Source: Lutjanus erythropterus
Lineage: Eukaryota > Chordata > Actinopteri > Lutjaniformes > Lutjanidae
Assembly (NCBI GenBank): GCA_020091685.1
Contig: CM034603.1
Coordinates: forward strand, 30,055,696 to 30,119,695
Direction: 5' to 3'
DNA: 64,000 nucleotides
This document shows positions 11,715 to 25,020 of this stretch, in pieces. Positions within the stretch are counted from its first letter, which is position 1. Each line of letters starts with the position of its first letter. The notes under the pieces were generated by a model. That model was not told the origin of the DNA. It made no database searches and worked only from the letters and a program-made list of their open reading frames with translations. Position numbers and translations under genes: made by a program.

Positions 11715-11854
11715 TCTTTATCTGTGTATGCGTGTGTCTGTCTGCCAATGTTGAAACACTGCATGTAAGCTGTAGGTGTGTGTAGTTTGTGTATAATATT
11801 GTTCAACACAGTGAACTAATATTTGCTTCTCATTTTGATTCTTTTAATCAAAAA

Positions 11855-12235
11855 GGACTTTCAACTTGACTTGGAGTCGACACCGTTACTTCGCTTAGAC
11901 TTGAGCCTTTCTACTTGAACACAACTCTCCAGCCCAAAAATGATAAAGTAAGTTGTTTAAAAATGTGGAACTTTCCTGAATTCCCTGAATCAACTAACAT
12001 TACATAATGCAACGCAACACAATGATTTCCAGCTTCATTCAAAATTTGAAGTTACACAAAGGACGCTAATTTGAGGCTCGGTTGTTATTTACACTGGTAA
12101 AGAGCTCAATTATGGCTTGTTTATGACAAACTCTAAGTTTTATATTTGGGACTTGTAAGTTTTGATTTGGGACTTGACTGAGGACTTGCTTGTCTTGACT
12201 TGAGACTTACGTATGACTTGTGTGTGTGATAATCA
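11855..12235. repeat. GACTTG-rich interspersed repeat
   Basis: Repeated GACTTG/CTTGACTT words occur at 11865-11915 and 12150-12225, for example GGGACTTGACTGAGGACTTG. This is the hallmark of a common teleost dispersed element (from memory). A small piece of similar sequence, GACTTGACTTGTGACTTGC, lies at about 25924. The borders are approximate. Confidence 0.5.
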
Positions 12236-13711
12236 TATAACCAAAGACTGACTTAATTTAATATGGAGGGAAGTGCTTTTTAATCCACTGTTGCTGAGGG
12301 GGCGGGGCATATGCAGACCTGATGCGTTTATTTTTGAGTGACAGGCATTTTATTGAACTTTTACTTTGCTCCAAACTAATATATTGATAGATTATATATT
12401 GATGGTGACTATGACCTGACTTCACACTCAAAAGCTGTAAGTTTTGTCATGATTATACTGTTTTAGTGTTTGTTTTGTGTGTTATGTTATTTGGCGTTAA
12501 AATGTTGCTTATGTGGCAACTACCACAGGCTCAGGCAATGTTGAACTAATGTTGTAATATTGAGGGACAGTTAAAAGAAGCTATGTGAATGTTAAGCCTC
12601 GTAGTGGGTTGGATGATGGTAACTGTTTTTTCATGTTGCTTTTTGTGAATGTTTATATTGCAGCATTAGCTGTGTTAGCACTGAGCTTTGTGTATATATG
12701 AAGGTTCTGTGACCCTCATCATCGGTGTGTTTGTGTTGTACTTGATGGACATGCCCTCAAGGTAATGGTAAAGTTATGTGTGAACAAGAAACGATCAAAC
12801 TGTTTGGCAACACTGTGCAACTTCAATTACCAATTTGCAATTTACAATTTCAATTTGCACTGTGGCTGATTCAGTTTTTCCCCCATCAGCAAATCAAGAG
12901 TTGGCAGAATTTAATTGGACCAAGATTTCCTTTGGTTGACTACAGCCCAAAATCTTTCAGTTATTTACTGTGTAGTGTGCTGGTATAAATAGCAACACTG
13001 ACAAAACTTAGAAGTAGTAAGTACACAAAGTTTTTCAAAATGAATTCTATTGGATGCAGCTGTTGTTGCTTCGCAGAATTTCTGTTAGGAGAAAATGTTT
13101 GCAGTCCAAGGTACTGAAATACGTTACTGACACCATCTAATGTGATCCACATTGAAAAACAAGCAAAAAAAAGGCTTATTTTAAATTCATACATGTAAAT
13201 AAATTAATGTGAATGTGGTCAGTTCAGCCTGGAAATCATTAAACCAGCTGACGTCCGCTTTTTCAATAAAACATGAACTTTTAAAGAGTGAACTTATTAA
13301 GCTATAAACTGCAGTGAGGCTGGTCAAGTTTGAGGTCATCTGAGTTTTCATCGGCCCTCACTGGATTACTGGAGAGCAAGAGTTCAAACTGAGAGGTAAG
13401 TCCACGGTCAAGTATCTGGCACACGAAAACTTTACTGTTTGACATTCATATCAACACATGTAGCCTCCTGCAATGAAACACGCACATATATACTGCTGGT
13501 ATATGCTTCGTGCATGAATTTGAATATGTAGCTAATGTTATTTTTAACTCTGATGTGTATTTTTCATACACAACCTTTAAACATCATTTTCTTTACATAA
13601 AAAATGGAGGAAAACTAGAACCCCCCCCTCTGGTCTGTAAATGCTGTTTTGTCAGGCTGAGTGACACTTATCTTCAATTTAACTTTACTTTTTCAACAAG
13701 TTGCTGTTTTT

Positions 13712-13715
<4 letters not shown>
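12236..13715. other. No gene recognised
   Basis: AT-rich sequence. An isolated strong splice-donor-like GAGGTAAGTCC lies at about 13394, without a convincing acceptor or ORF. A short direct repeat of ATATATTGAT is at about 12380-12402. Confidence 0.5.

Positions 13716-13763
<48 letters not shown>
13716..13763. repeat. (TG)24 microsatellite
   Basis: Perfect dinucleotide array, followed within 10 bases by a short AAAT array. It is likely length-polymorphic. It explains the poly-Cys/Val tail of the ORF at 13510-13767. Confidence 0.98.
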
Positions 13764-13765
<2 letters not shown>

Positions 13766-13789
13766 AGAGAAATAAATAAATAAATATAA

Positions 13790-16700
13790 AAATGCTCCAT
13801 CAAAGTTAGCCTTTGCCGTTTGCCTCTCTTCTATGTATAGATCACAGGCAGCTTCTGAGACTGTTTGTAGCCTACATCTGAGCTACGCAGGTACACAGTG
13901 GGGGGCAGGGACTCATGTCTGCACATCTCTACAGAGGTGTGTTTGTGAATAAAAATGTGTTGTTTGCTTCTATATCAGTCGCACCCTGGAGTAAAATCAG
14001 TTGTACACCTAAACTCTGGCGGAAAAAGGTTCATTTCATTGCTTAAGAGTTTGAAATTCTGATTTCCTGAAGAGCTCTGAAAAGTTACATTACACATCAG
14101 TGTACACATTACACAAAAACAGAGTATTCTAGTCAGTCCATTCAACAATCTAATAGCGCTGTTAAAGTCTGCGCCTATTACATGAGCCAGCCTCCCGTGC
14201 AATTTATCTGTCTGAATGGTCAGGAGCAAGGAGATTATTATCATTCTTATCCCAGTGCGTGTTGTGGAGCTCTGTAGATGTGGAGTAAAAAAAAAAAAAA
14301 ACTGCTTATCGACTGCTCTATCTCTTTTAAGAATGTATCCCCAGGTGACATAAAAGAAACTGACTTCAAAAGCTGGAGGAGTTAGCCCGGAGTGTGGAAC
14401 ACTGAGCTGACCAGCCAGATGCCGGTCTTCTTGAATCTCTCTCCTGCACCTCTGCTATCTGCAGACATCCAGCCTTTTGATGTTTAGACTACAAGGTACA
14501 AAAAAAAAAAACTCCTAAACTGTTCACACTCACTTTATTTGTCATCGAGTTCTCTTTAGTATGCAAAAAGTCTTGATAAAAGAAGCTAACAGATGTTCTT
14601 TTGTTCCTTTTGTGTTTGCAGATGTCTGTCCTGAAAACTTTGGATGTAGAACTGAATTCTGTGTACGGAAATATAAACTATGATGATACTAGAGCTGCTA
14701 CATGCATTTTTTTTTTCAATTGTCAATAAGACAAAATTGTTGTTGGACATATTTGTGGAAACACCATCCAAGATCAAAAGCCTCCGGGTGGGTATTTTCC
14801 ATGGCAGCTGTTGACTGTCATTTGAAAGGCTTCATATCTAGGAGACATGCTGTCAACTTCTGTAGTGCGTTAGATGCAAGATGTTATAACCCTTTGTAAA
14901 CAAGCCCACACAGTCTAAGTTATATATCGTTTAATATCTGCCATTTTACAACAGTAAGCATTTGGGAGAACTCATTGTGATTTTGAGTTTGTACTCTTTT
15001 TGGAAAGTGGAAACTAGTATGCTATGCTAACTAGCTTTTGCACGGAGAGCAGAAGCTAATTAGCCTCGCTCGTTAACATTACTAACTCTCTTTCATGGAT
15101 GTAGTAAGAGAGCTGGTGTCTATGGAGCTAGAATAAATTTGGCATAGAAAAAAAATGGCATTGACAACAAAACCGGAACAGAATTTTTATGACGGGTGGG
15201 GCAGGTCATAAAAATAAACATCCTGATTAATACTGGATGGGCTGCGGGTGGGAAAGAGAGTGTGAGAGAAAGACGCTGGGTATGCATACGCACAATACAG
15301 GAGCATAACTGAACTGATTATTTAATTCTGTTTCCCCTGGAGAGTTTCCTCTGTCCTGTCAAAGTTTGTAAACTACAGTTAAACTACAGTTTAGTTTTGG
15401 TGCTTTTGCTGTATTTGCTGCAGAGACATTGAAAAGAAACTTGAAAGCAGCCTTTCTAATCATTAAAGTAAACCATTAAAAAAAAACACTCATACAGTAC
15501 ATTAAATACTACGCACAATAAAGACATCACCTGGAAAGTGGGTAGAGACAGGCAGGGGTGCAGGTGAGGGTCTCTAAATTTGAGAAAATAATACATTCTG
15601 GTGGGTGATGGATGCGTTGGTGAATTTTTTATGCAGACTCTGATGAACTCACTAATTGGCATTGAAAAACTTGTACAGAAAAAAAGGTGGTATTGGCACC
15701 GACAAAAGAAAAAAATCACTGAAAAATCCACAGACATTAAAAATGATTTCATTTGATTTTGACATTTTTCTGCATCCTGATGTGTTTTCTGATGATCTGT
15801 CTCTGTTTTTTATGCTGTCAGCTTTTTTCAGCATCACTGTTTTCCAGCTTCAACTTTCTGTCACCGTTTTGGCGTGGAGACAATTATTTTATTTAACTTA
15901 ACATTCACTGATTTGGGTGAAATTGGATCATGTTTTAATGAGAAAAATGCGATCTGATTTTCCCTCTGATGTCCTCTGGCTGCTCAGCTTCATCTTTGGA
16001 TAATTTACAGAGTTCCTGCTAACTTAGCTGTGGTTAGCGTGTGATGGAAACGGGTTTAGCTGACCCGCGAATGCAGCCTCTGAGACCATCAGAGAATACA
16101 GTGCCGAGGTGACTTACAGAGTTTCCAGATAGAAAGGCGGCTTTACTTGATTCTTAAGTAGTTCACTTAACCGTTACCTTAGTGACATTAGCTAGTTAGC
16201 TTGGTTAGCCATGCAGTGTCCAATGCCAGTCGTGGCAGATTGACTTCTCCAACAAGTCCCTCCCTAGATGTCTAGATGTGTTTTTACAGGAAAAGTGTAC
16301 AGAAGCAAACAGCACTCTGCTTTCAGTTTCACTCAACTTCCAAGTGATATTACAAGCTATCTGAGTGCCTTCCCATGCATGGATTGCACCAGTCATATTA
16401 CCAACACTGTCAGTTAGAACACAAAATGAATGCCTCTGGAGAACACTAATGTGGGAAGCTATTAAAAAGCAAATAAAACTTAAATTTCTTCTTTTTAGTA
16501 AACACAAGCAAAAATGAATTTAAATTTCAGTTTGACTTTAAATAACTACTCTCCCTCCCCCAAACAGCACTCACAACATTCACAAAAAAAACACTCAGCT
16601 TTGCTATGAATATCAACATGTGCACATATCAGAAGAGTTTTAGGTGTAACAGTGTTTTGTTTTTTGTTTTTTTTTGGGCAAACAGGCTCTGGGATTTTTT

Positions 16701-18368
16701 TTTTGTTTTTTCAGCTACACAGTTCTGACTCGGCTAAATTCAGCTTCATCACATTGTCCGACACGTAACTGTCATGACGGGAGTATCTCTCGCTGGTGTT
16801 TGTAAACAAGAGTGCAGGGTGAAAGTGAATAATAAATTAACTGGGAATCATACTCTGAATGTGAAAAAGAAAAGAGAAAATAACAAGAGAACAAGGCAAT
16901 AATGGATGTTTCAAAAACCTCTTCAGACTCCTAACTTAAATTGGATTTTAACTCCACTGAGTGCAGGTTGTAGATGTTTATTTTCATTCAATTGTCAAGC
17001 GCCGCTGATGACAAGTTAACAGCCCTGCCACAGAATGCAAATCACGCTGGCTTTCTCATTTTGCTGCCAGGTGGAGTTCTCAATATGTCGTTCAAGCGAG
17101 GCTTGCTTCCACTACAGAGCCTAAAAATGTATAATTGAAAACTCTGAAATGGTTCCATTGTCAGGCACTGTTGTTAAGTCCCGGCTTCAATGCCTGTCAT
17201 CCCGACAAGCTACCAAATACCTATTTTTAATACCTCTTCTCCTCTTCTACAAATGAAACATGCCATTTGTTTTTCAACTGCCAGGATGAAAAGAAAGTGT
17301 GGTGCAATGATCAACCATGCCTGGTTATCTGACCCACTGTGTGTCATTAAGAGGCACAAACAACATCTACACTTTCATGAGAAATTTACACCATAAACCC
17401 AAGTCTAATCATCACAAGAAGGAAGTAGGGCAACACATCTATTCCCATCAACAAAATCTCATTACATATAAGGGAAATGAAGAAAAAGCCTCAGGAACCG
17501 AGCTTTGACTGGGTTTTCTTTATGAGAACCTCTTATTGTACAAGCACAAAACATAAAATAAGATATGGTTTCTGCGATTCTATGCTGGTACTTTACAGAA
17601 ATTCTGTCCACTCATATATACCCTGCCTGCAGCCACAGCTATAAATGGCTCCCCTGATGACAGTTCTGTGCATTTTAATCCCACTTACTGTCATGTAAAT
17701 CTCGCCCTACAAGAGAAGACACAGAGATCCAGCATTGAGTGCTGCATACTGGGTGTAATTCTCTCTGAAAAGAGAGGAGAGGTTGGCATTGCAAGTCTTG
17801 ACAGCTCAGAGTGTTCTCTTAACATACACACTTGTGCCTTGACCACCTGCTACACCCTCCGTGTACTGTTGAGAGACAAACTGATAATGGTGTCACTGTT
17901 GAGGATATTTTCAAATGAGGGACATTTTCCGAGGCAGCAACTTGATTACAGTCAGTTTTTTTTTCTCCTTCCCACAGACGCGTGTCCAACAGATGCAGTC
18001 AAACAAATAGGAATTTATCAAAGTCTGGTAATTGTGCCTTCTGATGCAGAAGAGGCATCAATTTTCTTAAGGTTGTAGCTTTGTGTGTTGGTGTTAGTTG
18101 CTGCAGTTATAGATCAGTTGTAATCATATTTTTTGTCTTCTTTAAATGAGAAGCAGAAAGAGAAACACAGCCAGCAGCACTTATGTAAATGTGTACGCTT
18201 ATACACAACACAACAATGATATGCCTCTTTTTAAGCATGTGTGCTTAAGATGTTCAAAGCATGCGATCTGAGACAGAAACCCGTTGCATCATAATATCAT
18301 CATACATGTTGATTTGTGAACATATGTTTACATATGTATCTATCCTTGCACGCAAGTTGCTCTTTTTA
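13790..18368. other. 4.6 kb without recognisable genes
   Basis: No exon, RNA gene or assignable transposon. It contains an A run at 14287-14301, an A-rich patch at 14500, T-rich patches at 16660-16710 and several GCTAGTTAGC-type words (15010-15080 and 16185-16210), which often occur in old fish repeats. The 136-codon ORF at 17668-18078 shows no domain. Confidence 0.5.
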
Positions 18369-18805
18369 CGCCTCCATGCCGGCAACCACAGCCGGAGGCA
18401 TGAAGTTTTTCAGGGTTTCTGTAATTCCTTATGTTTATGTGCAAAAATGTCCACTCAAAAATGAACTGATTAGATTTTGTGACCAAAGATCAAAGTCACT
18501 GTGACCTCACAGACGTGATACTTGAGAACAACTTGGGGGAATTTCTTGAAATTAGGTGCAAATGTCCATTTGGACTCAAGTATGAACTCATTAGATTTTG
18601 GAAGTCATGGGTCAAAGTTCAAAGTCACTGTTACCTCAACCCCCTGTTGTTGTGAACACAATATCCCATGAAAATGTCCACTTAGACTCGAGGATGAATG
18701 AGAATGAGTCTTCACTACACACATTAAATGTGTGCAGTGACATGGATCAAAACATCAACTTGACTGGTCAGCGGAGGCATACAACCACGAGGCGGTAATT
18801 CCTGT
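18369..18805 (+). repeat. Interspersed repeat with nuclear-receptor-like motifs, copy 1
   Basis: The left edge holds GCCTCC-ATG-CCGGC and GCCGGAGGC, an interrupted hairpin. The right edge holds GCGGAGGCATACAACCACGA. Inside are 2.5 tandem units of about 112 bases, each opening with AAATGTCCA (18444, 18561 and 18671) and followed in the first two by ATTAGATTTTG and a TCAAAGTCACTGT-type stretch. The family is common in teleosts and is present again, reversed, at 62.0-62.3 kb. Confidence 0.75.
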
Positions 18806-19863
18806 TATTTCATCACTGATAAACACCTTCTTGACCACAGATAAACCTTCTGTGCTTGAAGCTTCTTTCGACAGCCCATTTGATCAAGTGCTGTGTGTCT
18901 CTCGCAGAGAAAAACTATAAAATATTGCAGCAGTCAATGTTCTACATTGTTAAAGCGACCAAAAGAGAACAGTTCTGAGCGCCCTGAGTTTTACTGCAAT
19001 GTTTGTACACTTTGCAGAGCACTCAAAATGGATAATGTGCTTTTTCCGGACTGAGCACTCTTCCTGTACAGCGGATCAACATCTGTAAGGACAGAAAAAC
19101 ATGCTGATCAATGCGATGCATGTGCAATAAGCCAGAGGCAACCGGCATCCCTCCCTCCCCTCTTGGACAACAGAGGAGTACTACGAGGCAGAACATATTT
19201 ACACATGCAATATGTGTGGAAGGGCGTCAGCCATTAATCAGACTACAGCTCCAGAGCATTGAAATAGGAATACAGGCTGAGTGAAAATGTCCTAAAAGAA
19301 AGCCATGTAAATGTCTGACCAAATCATACAGCACAAAACACCTTGCAGGGTTTGCTTTGACAGAGATGGAGAACAGCTGATGGATCAAATACATTTCACT
19401 AGACACGGCCAGCAAACAATACACAGATCACAGGAGGATAGCTTGATACTGCAGGCTGAGAAAGTATATTCTTGAATGCCCACTCGCAAAATGCCCTGTA
19501 ATTCTGTTACTACAGGGTAGAGAGTGATATTCTTCTCCATATTTGAAAAAATGCAAACTCCTTTTCATCGCCGCCAGGTGTAAACTGGAGTACATTATGT
19601 GATGGGTCGTATGTTTGTGTGTAACCAGTGGGGCTGGCTCTTGTCCACCGCTAATCTCTCATACTACTGGACCCATCAACTTGCACACATTTATGACTGT
19701 GTGCTCACGGACATTTCCTGATGGCAGTAATTCACAATTTAGAAAAAAAACCAAAACAAAACTATGACCTATAGCAACTGCTGACTCCTCAATCCTTTAC
19801 CGGCCGGTGAGGGCCACAAATCATCACCAACTGCTAGGCTAAAAACAAGGCTTTCCCTCTAGC
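18806..19863. other. No gene recognised
   Basis: No coding or repeat signature. Short ORFs only. Confidence 0.5.
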
Positions 19864-20230
19864 ACTGTTGGGGAGTAACTAGTAAATGTAACTGAAAAAA
19901 AAAATGCAATTAAAGCTACAACAAGGAGTTTCTAACTGGTTATGAAACAGTCTCAATTTATTACTGATGCCTTTACATGACCTACATAAGCAAACAAGAC
20001 CACACAAAGTTACAGTGACTAATACATTAGGCAGTTAAAATCTATGAGGGGATGAGGATACTTTTATTTTTGATGTTACATTTTGTGGTAATTATAGTTG
20101 AAAAACTGTTTTTTGCCCACAGAAGCCTCCAAAAGCCTCAGTTACTAACCAAAATGTTGGTGATTATGAAAGGGTCACATCCAAATATTCATTGGGGGTT
20201 TCCCTGGCAAAGATATGCTCTTGTAGAGGT
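19864..20230 (+). repeat. Interspersed repeat X, copy 1
   Basis: Contains ACATAAGCAAACAA (19984-19997), then about 60-110 bases later a TTTATTTTTGATGTTACATT-type stretch with TTTGTGGTAATTATAG. The same two blocks in the same order recur at 39.6-39.8 kb. The opening GTTGGGGAGTAACTAGTAA resembles the edge of a common fish element, so two elements may be joined here. Confidence 0.6.
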
Positions 20231-20234
20231 GTAA

Positions 20235-20575
20235 TATTTACTCAATTAATCAATACGCTGTCATGTATTAAATGAATTGCCAACTATTCTGATGATTGGT
20301 TAATCATTTTGAGTCAATTTTTAAGAAAAAAAATGTGCAAATTCTCTGATTTCTGCCTCTCAAATGTTATAATAATTAATATTTTCTGTTTTCTTTACTC
20401 CTCTACCTGAATATCTTCCAGACCTTTGAGGAGATCACCTTGTTTGGGAAACAGTAAGCAACATTTTTTACCATCTTCTGACATTTAATGGAACAAACAG
20501 ATTTTTGATTAATCAAAATATAATCAAAAGATTAATTGATAATGGAAATAATCATTAGTTGCAGCCATGCTACTG
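20235..20575 (-). repeat. Interspersed repeat Y, copy 1 (reverse orientation)
   Basis: Bounded by ATTAATCA-like words, with GATTGGTTAATCATTTTGAG on the left and AAAGATTAATTGATAATGG then GTTGCAGCC on the right. This is the recognisable teleost element rich in ATTAATCGATTAATC-type termini. A second copy in the opposite orientation lies at about 25.66-25.88 kb. Confidence 0.7.
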
Positions 20576-22200
20576 TATGCGCTATTCTAGGTTTATCTTG
20601 GCATTCAACAGAAGAAGTGTAGGAGGGAAAAAAAAAACAGAAATGATGGGCTACAGTGAAGAAGAAGTGACTGACGTCAAAGGTTGACAAGAGAAAAGCG
20701 ACAAAAGAGAAGGAATAGTATGTTCAATTGTTAAAAAAAGGATTATTGCTTCAAGCCAACATGATGCCACATTCTCTCCAGGGGAGCCACCCAGTTGAGA
20801 CGTGTACATTGTGACACCTGCGGCTCCCTACATGCAGCCCCATCATGTGTGGTCACCCTAATCCCCAGTCCCTGACGGAACAGCCAGTTTTGCTATAGAC
20901 AACTTGGCTAATAGCAGCTTTTGTAAGGGCCGCTATAATGAGGCGTCCTGGTGAGGTAACAGCTTCGTATTGGTGGCGATTTTAGAAGCTGAAGTTTGCT
21001 GTCCATGTGAATCACTCAGTCAGCATAATGCCTTTTTGAAATCATAACAGTCAGAAGCAATGGCATGTCTGTCAAATGCACGCACGTGGCTACAGCCACA
21101 GCAGTGCATCTGCTTCTTTATAATTCTACCTGCGTTGATCCTCTGGAAGGAACATCAATGTCCGTGTCACTGTGGGGGGGAGTGGGCTCAACCATTACAG
21201 CATCATGTGGCCTTGTCTAATTGTCTTCACAGTCTTCATCTTGCCATTCATCAGCCCTGGATAAAAGGGAGAGCAGATAGAGCCCAGAAGAAGGGACTGT
21301 TGATTCTGCATTATATCTGTGCGAGAGATTCAGAATTCAAGGTGGAAGCGGTGAGCAAGAACAAAAGCCACCACAAAAGGCTGAAGTATGGTGAAACTGA
21401 AAGGAGAAAAAAAAGAGTGAGGGAGGCACGGACGTTCATAAGAGCAGATAAATAACAGGGTGTTCTTCTAACAAAGATGGTGAAACAATCGCACATGTGA
21501 GGGTCAGTGTATCCACACTCGCACTCCAGATTTTAATGAGAGACAGATGCGTGTGCCACTACTGTAGACAGTGCCTCCAGTGTGATCACAGATCACTGCT
21601 TAGATATCACACACAAAAAAAGAGAAAAAACAGCAGACGGGGAGTTCTGTTTCTTTCTTGCCTTGAGAGCGTGTGGGCAGACAGACACAAGTTAAAAGCA
21701 ACTATCCATAGGAGAACTCTAATCACCACTCGCCTCCCCTCTTCATTTCCCTCTTCATTGAACTCCTCATTTCTTGAATTTCCTTTTCTTCTATGATTAG
21801 TAGTGTCCTGTCAACACCTGCCACATTTCTCTGACAAGTCGTCATTAAGTGCAGAGAGAAATTTGTTTTAAATTGAGAGCGCTCTAAGAGTGTTTGCGCA
21901 GCACTGTCAGGCTTTTTAATTAAGGTGGCTTAACAAACATGTTTTCCATGCAGAACAAAACAATACAGGTTCTTTCAGAGTGTCTCACTGTGAACTGTTG
22001 ATAATGGCTGCACTGTACTGCCAGCAGTTCACATAGGACAACCCAAATATGAATGGTATAGATTAAAGCCAAAGATGCATTATAGAAGTAATCCTGTAGG
22101 CGATGTGTTGCACATTTAATACATGTGGGTGAATGTACAATCTTAAACATGTAGTGCAGGTACAGTGAATTAGAACATTTCAGAAGAAATTTTGTTATGG
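20576..22200. other. No gene recognised
   Basis: Unique-looking sequence. The 131-codon ORF at 21060-21455 is Lys/Arg-rich at its end because of a local GA tract and has no recognisable domain. Confidence 0.5.
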
Positions 22201-22264
22201 TTATTTAGGGTTGCTTTTAGTACAGGCAAAGATAGACATGATTGGCACTGGCCACCCCTGAAAT

Positions 22265-22402
22265 CTGATTGGCACCCTCTTAGCCCAGAATGGACAAACC
22301 AAAAAGTCTCTCCCAGACATTTGGAAGGGGAGAGTGAGATACGGTGTTTGCAATTTGTACTCACTGCTAGGTGCTACTAAATCCTACACACTGGTCCTTT
22401 AA
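22265..22402 (-). repeat. MITE with AAAGG(T/A)CCAGTGTGTAGGATTT termini, copy 1 (truncated)
   Basis: Ends with ACTAAATCCTACACACTGG and TCCTTTAAG, the reverse complement of the family's terminal inverted repeat. The inner part (GGAAGGGGAGAGTGAGATAC, TGTTTGCAATTTG) matches the copy at 24.7-25.0 kb. The other end is missing. The family is one of the most common small DNA elements in percomorph fish. Confidence 0.85.
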
Positions 22403-24700
22403 GTAACATGTTCAAAGCAAGACTTCTACTTGCAACAGTGTTTGACACTGTGGTATTAAAACTAGTAAAAATGCCACTGAAATGCAATTAAACTTCTAAA
22501 TAAAATGTCCCTGTTTTTCCTTGGATTCTAATCTCAGAATGCTCCAAATGCCTTAGTTATGTCTTAAAATAACTGAAATGTCCTTTCCCCACCCAGACCC
22601 CCAGACCCGATTTCAGTTAGTATCACGCCGCCTTTTTCACTTCTCTCAAGTTTGCAGGTCTGCTTCCTGCATCAACAGAAACCAGCTTTAATAAAACAAA
22701 ACCCTACCCACTGAATTGAATTAACTTTTTAAGAAATGCAAAACTAATTGAAACTTGTGAGTCTTAACATTTCACTCTGGGAAACAAACAGAGTGTTAAA
22801 CAGTCACACTAAATACTTTAGCTGGTGGTGGGAGTAGAAGACACACAAATAGACGATACACATATTAAATAGTCTTTATTACAGATTTTCATTAGCATGC
22901 AGTGCACTCGGCAAGCTTTCATGAATTCTTCATTCACTAGGAGATGTAATGAAGTCTTTCTTGTAATTTGGCCCATCAATAATTAGGAGACCTCAGTGAA
23001 TGGTCTCTGGAAATGGTGACTGTGAGAAATCCTATACCATTAATATTGCATTGAACTCTTTCAGGCTTATTAGCAAGGCTAGGTCCTTAATGATCCAATA
23101 GTCCTTAGTATTGTCAATATTTTATCCTTATGTACGCTTGTCGATTGAGATGGGACTTCAAGCGTTAAGGTTAATGACCCGGAACATGAGGGTCAAGAAG
23201 GTAATGGAGAACAGTTTTTCAGCCATAAGAATAACTGAGTTAAATGTTTAAAAGATGATTTTCTATAGAAGTTTGTAATCGGGTCACTCAAACTGTGAAA
23301 CACTTTTCAAACTTTCATTTCACCTTTGCTGCAGCATGCATTATCTTTTTATTTTTTCTGAGAAGATTCAGCAGAAACCTCCTCCCCCGATGTGGCCCCA
23401 TGCAGTTTTGTAAAAAATAAACGACTGCGGCTTAATTTCCCCTTCACTTTTATGTGAATCTGGTCAGTGTCCATATGGGTGCCTGTTCTCTGAACACAGA
23501 AAAGAAGTCTTTCATTTCCCTGCAGCATTCTAATCAAAACTCTCCTAGTAATTACCGACTGAGGAGAGTCCAGGTACTGGCAACAGAGTCAGGGGCATTC
23601 ATACGCTCTTTAATGGCACCACTTGTTTATAAGCCTGAGTCCACCTACACACACCACTAATGGGCTGCACATAGCCCAGTCATGAATATGCATCCTCACC
23701 TTGGCTGATAGATTCAAAAACTAGACCACAGAATGAAAAGGAACAACAAATAGTGTCTTTCTGTAATTGGCTGTCAGCAAAGGTAATATGCAAATTTCCA
23801 GCCTTTCTACTCATGGTATTGTATTGAATGGAGAGCTGCTTTTTGATATGTGTGAATAGGCCTTGATCAGACAGCAGTCACTTGGATGAAACTGGCAGAC
23901 CTAGAGAACTGTTTTATACCTTCTATGTGTTTGTCATTTTTTTTGTTGTTATTTCTCCAAAACAAAAGTTTTTCTTCCTGTACCAGTGGTCTGCATCATA
24001 ATGGCTTTTCTGTCCAAAGTCATAACTGAAATTTATTGCCTCAAAAAAAGAGAAAACTAAAGCTGTAGAGAAAGCACATTAAAATATGTGTGGTATCAAA
24101 AACCATTAAGGTGCTGGGTGACACAAAAGGCAGCCGCGAATTTGAATAACCATGACCATTAATCGTACATCAAACACAGCCAGGGAGAAACTTTTTTCAT
24201 TGTAAGTCAAGGCTTTGTCAGCATACGATGATGGAAAACAATAAAGATGCTATCCTCTACACAGCACCCTGACAGCTATTGAGCTGTCATTATACGATCA
24301 TGAAGTCATTTCCATGCCTAACTTGAAAGCATATTATTATGATTAAAAACAACACTGAAATGTCAATCAATGTCGTGCCATTATTGCCTCATATGCTGTC
24401 TCTGGAGATACCCAGATGCTCCGGTTTCATCTTTCTGTCCATTTTCTATTATGATCCTATTACCGTCACAGTGGGGGGCACATTATTGCATGCAATGCTG
24501 AAAACTTGGCCAAATTGTTTTTTTAAACTTATACTACTATTCCTGGAGACGAGAATGATGTGTGAAATGAAGTAGTCATTTATCAACCATACTAGACAGG
24601 CAGGATGCTTGTGAAGGCACAAGAAGGAAATTCAATAAGAGGGGTCCACAACATTCATCCTCATATAGTAGAATACCATGACCAGTCTAATATTAGATTA
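22403..24700. other. Unique AT-rich block, candidate conserved non-coding DNA
   Basis: No repeat is recognised over about 2.3 kb. The composition and word content look like vertebrate conserved non-coding sequence: a perfect POU octamer ATGCAAAT (23788-23795), ATGAATATGCATCC (about 23683), an inverted pair of TGACAG-type TALE-homeodomain sites (24270-24289) and many TAAT words. Conservation itself cannot be seen from one sequence. Confidence 0.35.
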
Positions 24701-24701
24701 A

Positions 24702-25020
24702 AGGTCCAGCGTATAACTTTTCACAGGGATTTATTGGCAAAATATTGCAGGAATGCAATTTAATATTCATAAGGGTGTTTTCATTAGTGTATAATCACCT
24801 CATAACAATTACTGTGTTTTCTTTACCTTAGGAGGCTGCCATGTTGCACCAATCTCTTTCTACAGTAGCACAGTATGCACAAACCAAACAGAGGCTCTAG
24901 ATAGGGCCTTTCACAGGTAGGTTCTCCGACATGCTTGAAGGGGAGAGCTAGGCAAAGTGCTTGCAATCTGCAAGCTCATCACCAGATACCACTAAATCCA
25001 ACACACTGGTCTTTTAAATC
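24702..25020 (-). repeat. MITE with AAAGGTCCAG termini, copy 2 (near full length)
   Basis: Left end TAAAGGTCCAGCGTATAAC; right end ACTAAATCCAACACACTGG then TCTTTTAA, an inverted pair. The interior holds GGCTGCCATGTTGCACC and TCTACAGTAGCAC, as in the family. At about 318 bp this is the most complete of four copies here. Confidence 0.9.

Noticed and set aside
18369-18805. Regularly spaced units resembling a CRISPR array
   Set aside because: Only 2.5 degenerate units of about 112 bases in a eukaryotic dispersed repeat. The unit length and divergence do not fit CRISPR.
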